Assembly (NCBI RefSeq): GCF_030348765.1
Contig: NZ_JAUCEU010000007.1
Coordinates: 1,544,501-1,608,500 of the forward strand
From: Neobacillus sp. CF12
Lineage (GTDB): Bacteria > Bacillota > Bacilli > Bacillales > Cytobacillaceae
Direction of reading: 5' to 3'
DNA: 64,000 nucleotides
Part shown: piece by piece, positions 62,703 to 64,000 of the stretch
Numbering within the stretch: the first letter of the stretch is position 1
How the letters are laid out: each line of letters opens with the position of its first letter
Notes under the pieces: generated by a model
Seen by the model: the letters and a program-made list of their open reading frames with translations, nothing else
Told to the model about the DNA's origin: nothing
Database searches by the model: none
Translations under genes and position numbers: made by a program

Positions 62703-64000
62703 TTAGTTACTAGATATAAATTGATTCATTGGAACTGGCAAATCATAGTGATCTCTCAATGTATTTCCTGAATATTCCATCCTGAATAACTGTCTACGCT
62801 GCAATTCTGGTATAACAAAATGGACAAATCGATCGAAATCACGATTCATTACTTGTGGCATCAGGTTAAATCCATCTGCTGCTCCATTAAGAAACCAATA
62901 CTCAAGTTCATCTGCAATATTCTTTGGTGTCCCACTTATTGTATAATGACCCCTTCCTCCTCCTAGGCGAATCAGCAATTGTTTAACGGTAAGATTTTCT
63001 CTTTGAGCCAATTGGACGATTAATTGAGTACGACTTTGGTGACCTTGGATTTCTCCGATATCAGGAAGCTTGGGCAACGGTTCATCTAATGAAACAGATG
63101 TTAAATCCACTCCAACCCTATTAGAAAGCTGAAGTAAACTATGGTTAAAATTCATGAATTGTGCTAACTCCTCTTCCCTTTCCTTGGCTTCTTCTTCGGT
63201 ATTACCGATAATAAAACTAAACCCCGGCAATATTTTGACTTCATTAGGATTCCTACCGTTCCTAGCTATTCTTTCTTTTACATCCTTATAAAACACACGT
63301 GCATCTTCAAACGTTTGTTGAGAGGTAAATATTGCATCAGCATATTGAGAGGAGAATTCCCTTCCATCCTCTGAAGTCCCTGCTTGAATGAGAACAGGTC
63401 TTTTCTGTGGGGACCTTGGAATGTTTAACGGTCCACGAACTTTAAAGAACACCCCATCATGATGAATTTCATGTACTTTTTGGCTGTCTGCAAAAATTCC
63501 ATTCTCTCTATCTATTATCACAGCCTCATCTTCCCAACTATCCCACAGCTTCAAGGTTACTTCTAAAAACTCTTTTGCCTTTTTATAACGAAAAGCGTGT
63601 TCAGGAATGGAACTAAGATTAAAATTTTGAGCCTCACCATCGGTTCCAGAAGTAATGATATTCCAACCAGCGCGCCCATTGCTCAAAAAATCAAGGGACG
63701 AAAACCTCCGAGCCACATTATAGGGTTCATTAAAACTAGTTGATACTGTCCCAATTAACCCAATATGGTCCGTAACAGACGCTAAAGCTGATAATAATGT
63801 GGTTGGTTCAAAAGAAACAAGTGATCCATTTTCAATCGCTTTAAGGGAAGTTGAAATACGATCAGCGAGAAAAATCGAATCCAATTTAGCCTTTTCTGCT
63901 TTTTGAGCCAATTTTTTATAGTATGCGAAGTCCATCATTTTTTCAGGGAGTGAATCTGGATGACGCCAAGAAGCCTCGTGATGTCCCTGATTATATAAAA
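62703..64000 (-). CDS. LLM-class flavin monooxygenase (partial, runs off the window)
   Basis: A second DszA/NtaA-type monooxygenase; the frame continues without a start to the right edge. The truncated N-terminus reads YNQGHHEASWRHPDSLPEKM, typical of the subgroup, followed by SIFLADRI, EPTTLLSALASVTDHIGLIGTVSTSFNEPYNVARRFSSLDFLSNGRAGWNIITS and RPVLIQAGTSEDGREFSSQYADAIF. It is clearly paralogous to the protein at 60755-62089 but diverged, so it probably uses a different sulfur compound. The 5' end and promoter are outside the window. Confidence 0.93.
   Translation of the reverse strand, partial: LYNQGHHEASWRHPDSLPEKMMDFAYYKKLAQKAEKAKLDSIFLADRISTSLKAIENGSLVSFEPTTLLSALASVTDHIGLIGTVSTSFNEPYNVARRFSSLDFLSNGRAGWNIITSGTDGEAQNFNLSSIPEHAFRYKKAKEFLEVTLKLWDSWEDEAVIIDRENGIFADSQKVHEIHHDGVFFKVRGPLNIPRSPQKRPVLIQAGTSEDGREFSSQYADAIFTSQQTFEDARVFYKDVKERIARNGRNPNEVKILPGFSFIIGNTEEEAKEREEELAQFMNFNHSLLQLSNRVGVDLTSVSLDEPLPKLPDIGEIQGHQSRTQLIVQLAQRENLTVKQLLIRLGGGRGHYTISGTPKNIADELEYWFLNGAADGFNLMPQVMNRDFDRFVHFVIPELQRRQLFRMEYSGNTLRDHYDLPVPMNQFISSN

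Overview
The window is chromosomal DNA of a low-GC Gram-positive rod, most likely a member of the Bacillaceae (Bacillus/Neobacillus-like). Indications are strong AGGAGG ribosome binding sites, frequent TTG/GTG starts, a glgBCDA operon, Lpl/Yes-type sugar ABC genes with a YesL (DUF624) protein, YfiB/YfiC-type exporters, an FbpA-like protein, a class B sortase with an NPKTG substrate, and a TcyJKLMN/YtnIJ-like sulfur operon. The species cannot be named from the sequence. No tRNA, rRNA, transposase, phage gene or CRISPR array was seen.

Region 1 (1-34,000) is a plant-glycan utilisation island. It holds a GH1 glycosidase, an AraC regulator and a GPH-type sugar symporter (0.9-5.1 kb). Next comes a six-gene operon of two LplB/LplC-like permeases, a lipoprotein binding protein, a DUF624 protein, a GH43-discoidin glycosidase and a Gfo/Idh/MocA dehydrogenase (5.5-12.7 kb), beside a YesM/YesN-type two-component system (12.9-16.3 kb). 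Two SDRs, a P450, an 889-aa glycosidase, a GH2 enzyme, a GH43 beta-xylosidase-like enzyme, a second AraC regulator and a Gfo-ThuA-Gfo operon follow. Embedded at 16.4-18.0 kb is a convergent pair: an NPKTG cell-wall-anchored protein and its class B sortase, next to a LuxR-type two-component system. Their promoters carry the same spaced GTCGGA direct repeats as the ABC operon promoter, which suggests one response regulator controls all three.

Region 2 (34-41 kb) carries a MarR-controlled heterodimeric ABC exporter, a uracil-DNA-glycosylase-family protein, several small unknown genes and a DUF2935 gene broken by a one-base frameshift.

Region 3 (41-48 kb) is a vitamin B12 switch. Two cobalamin riboswitches lie back to back, each followed by an intrinsic terminator. 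One controls the B12-independent class I ribonucleotide reductase operon (nrdA-nrdB-flavodoxin) and the other the B12-independent methionine synthase metE.

Region 4 (48-53.6 kb) is the glycogen synthesis operon glgB-glgC-glgD-glgA. Region 5 (54-64 kb) is an organosulfur scavenging operon: two DszA/NtaA-type flavin monooxygenases, DUF2325, a glutaredoxin-like protein, a polar amino-acid ABC importer, a GNAT acetyltransferase, an M20 deacylase, an FbpA-like protein and an FMN reductase. It resembles the B. subtilis ytmI-tcyJKLMN-ytnIJ-ytnL system.

Three tandem-repeat arrays with different unit sequences (53, 20 and 52 bp) sit in intergenic regions at gene ends. Two consist of repeated hairpins.
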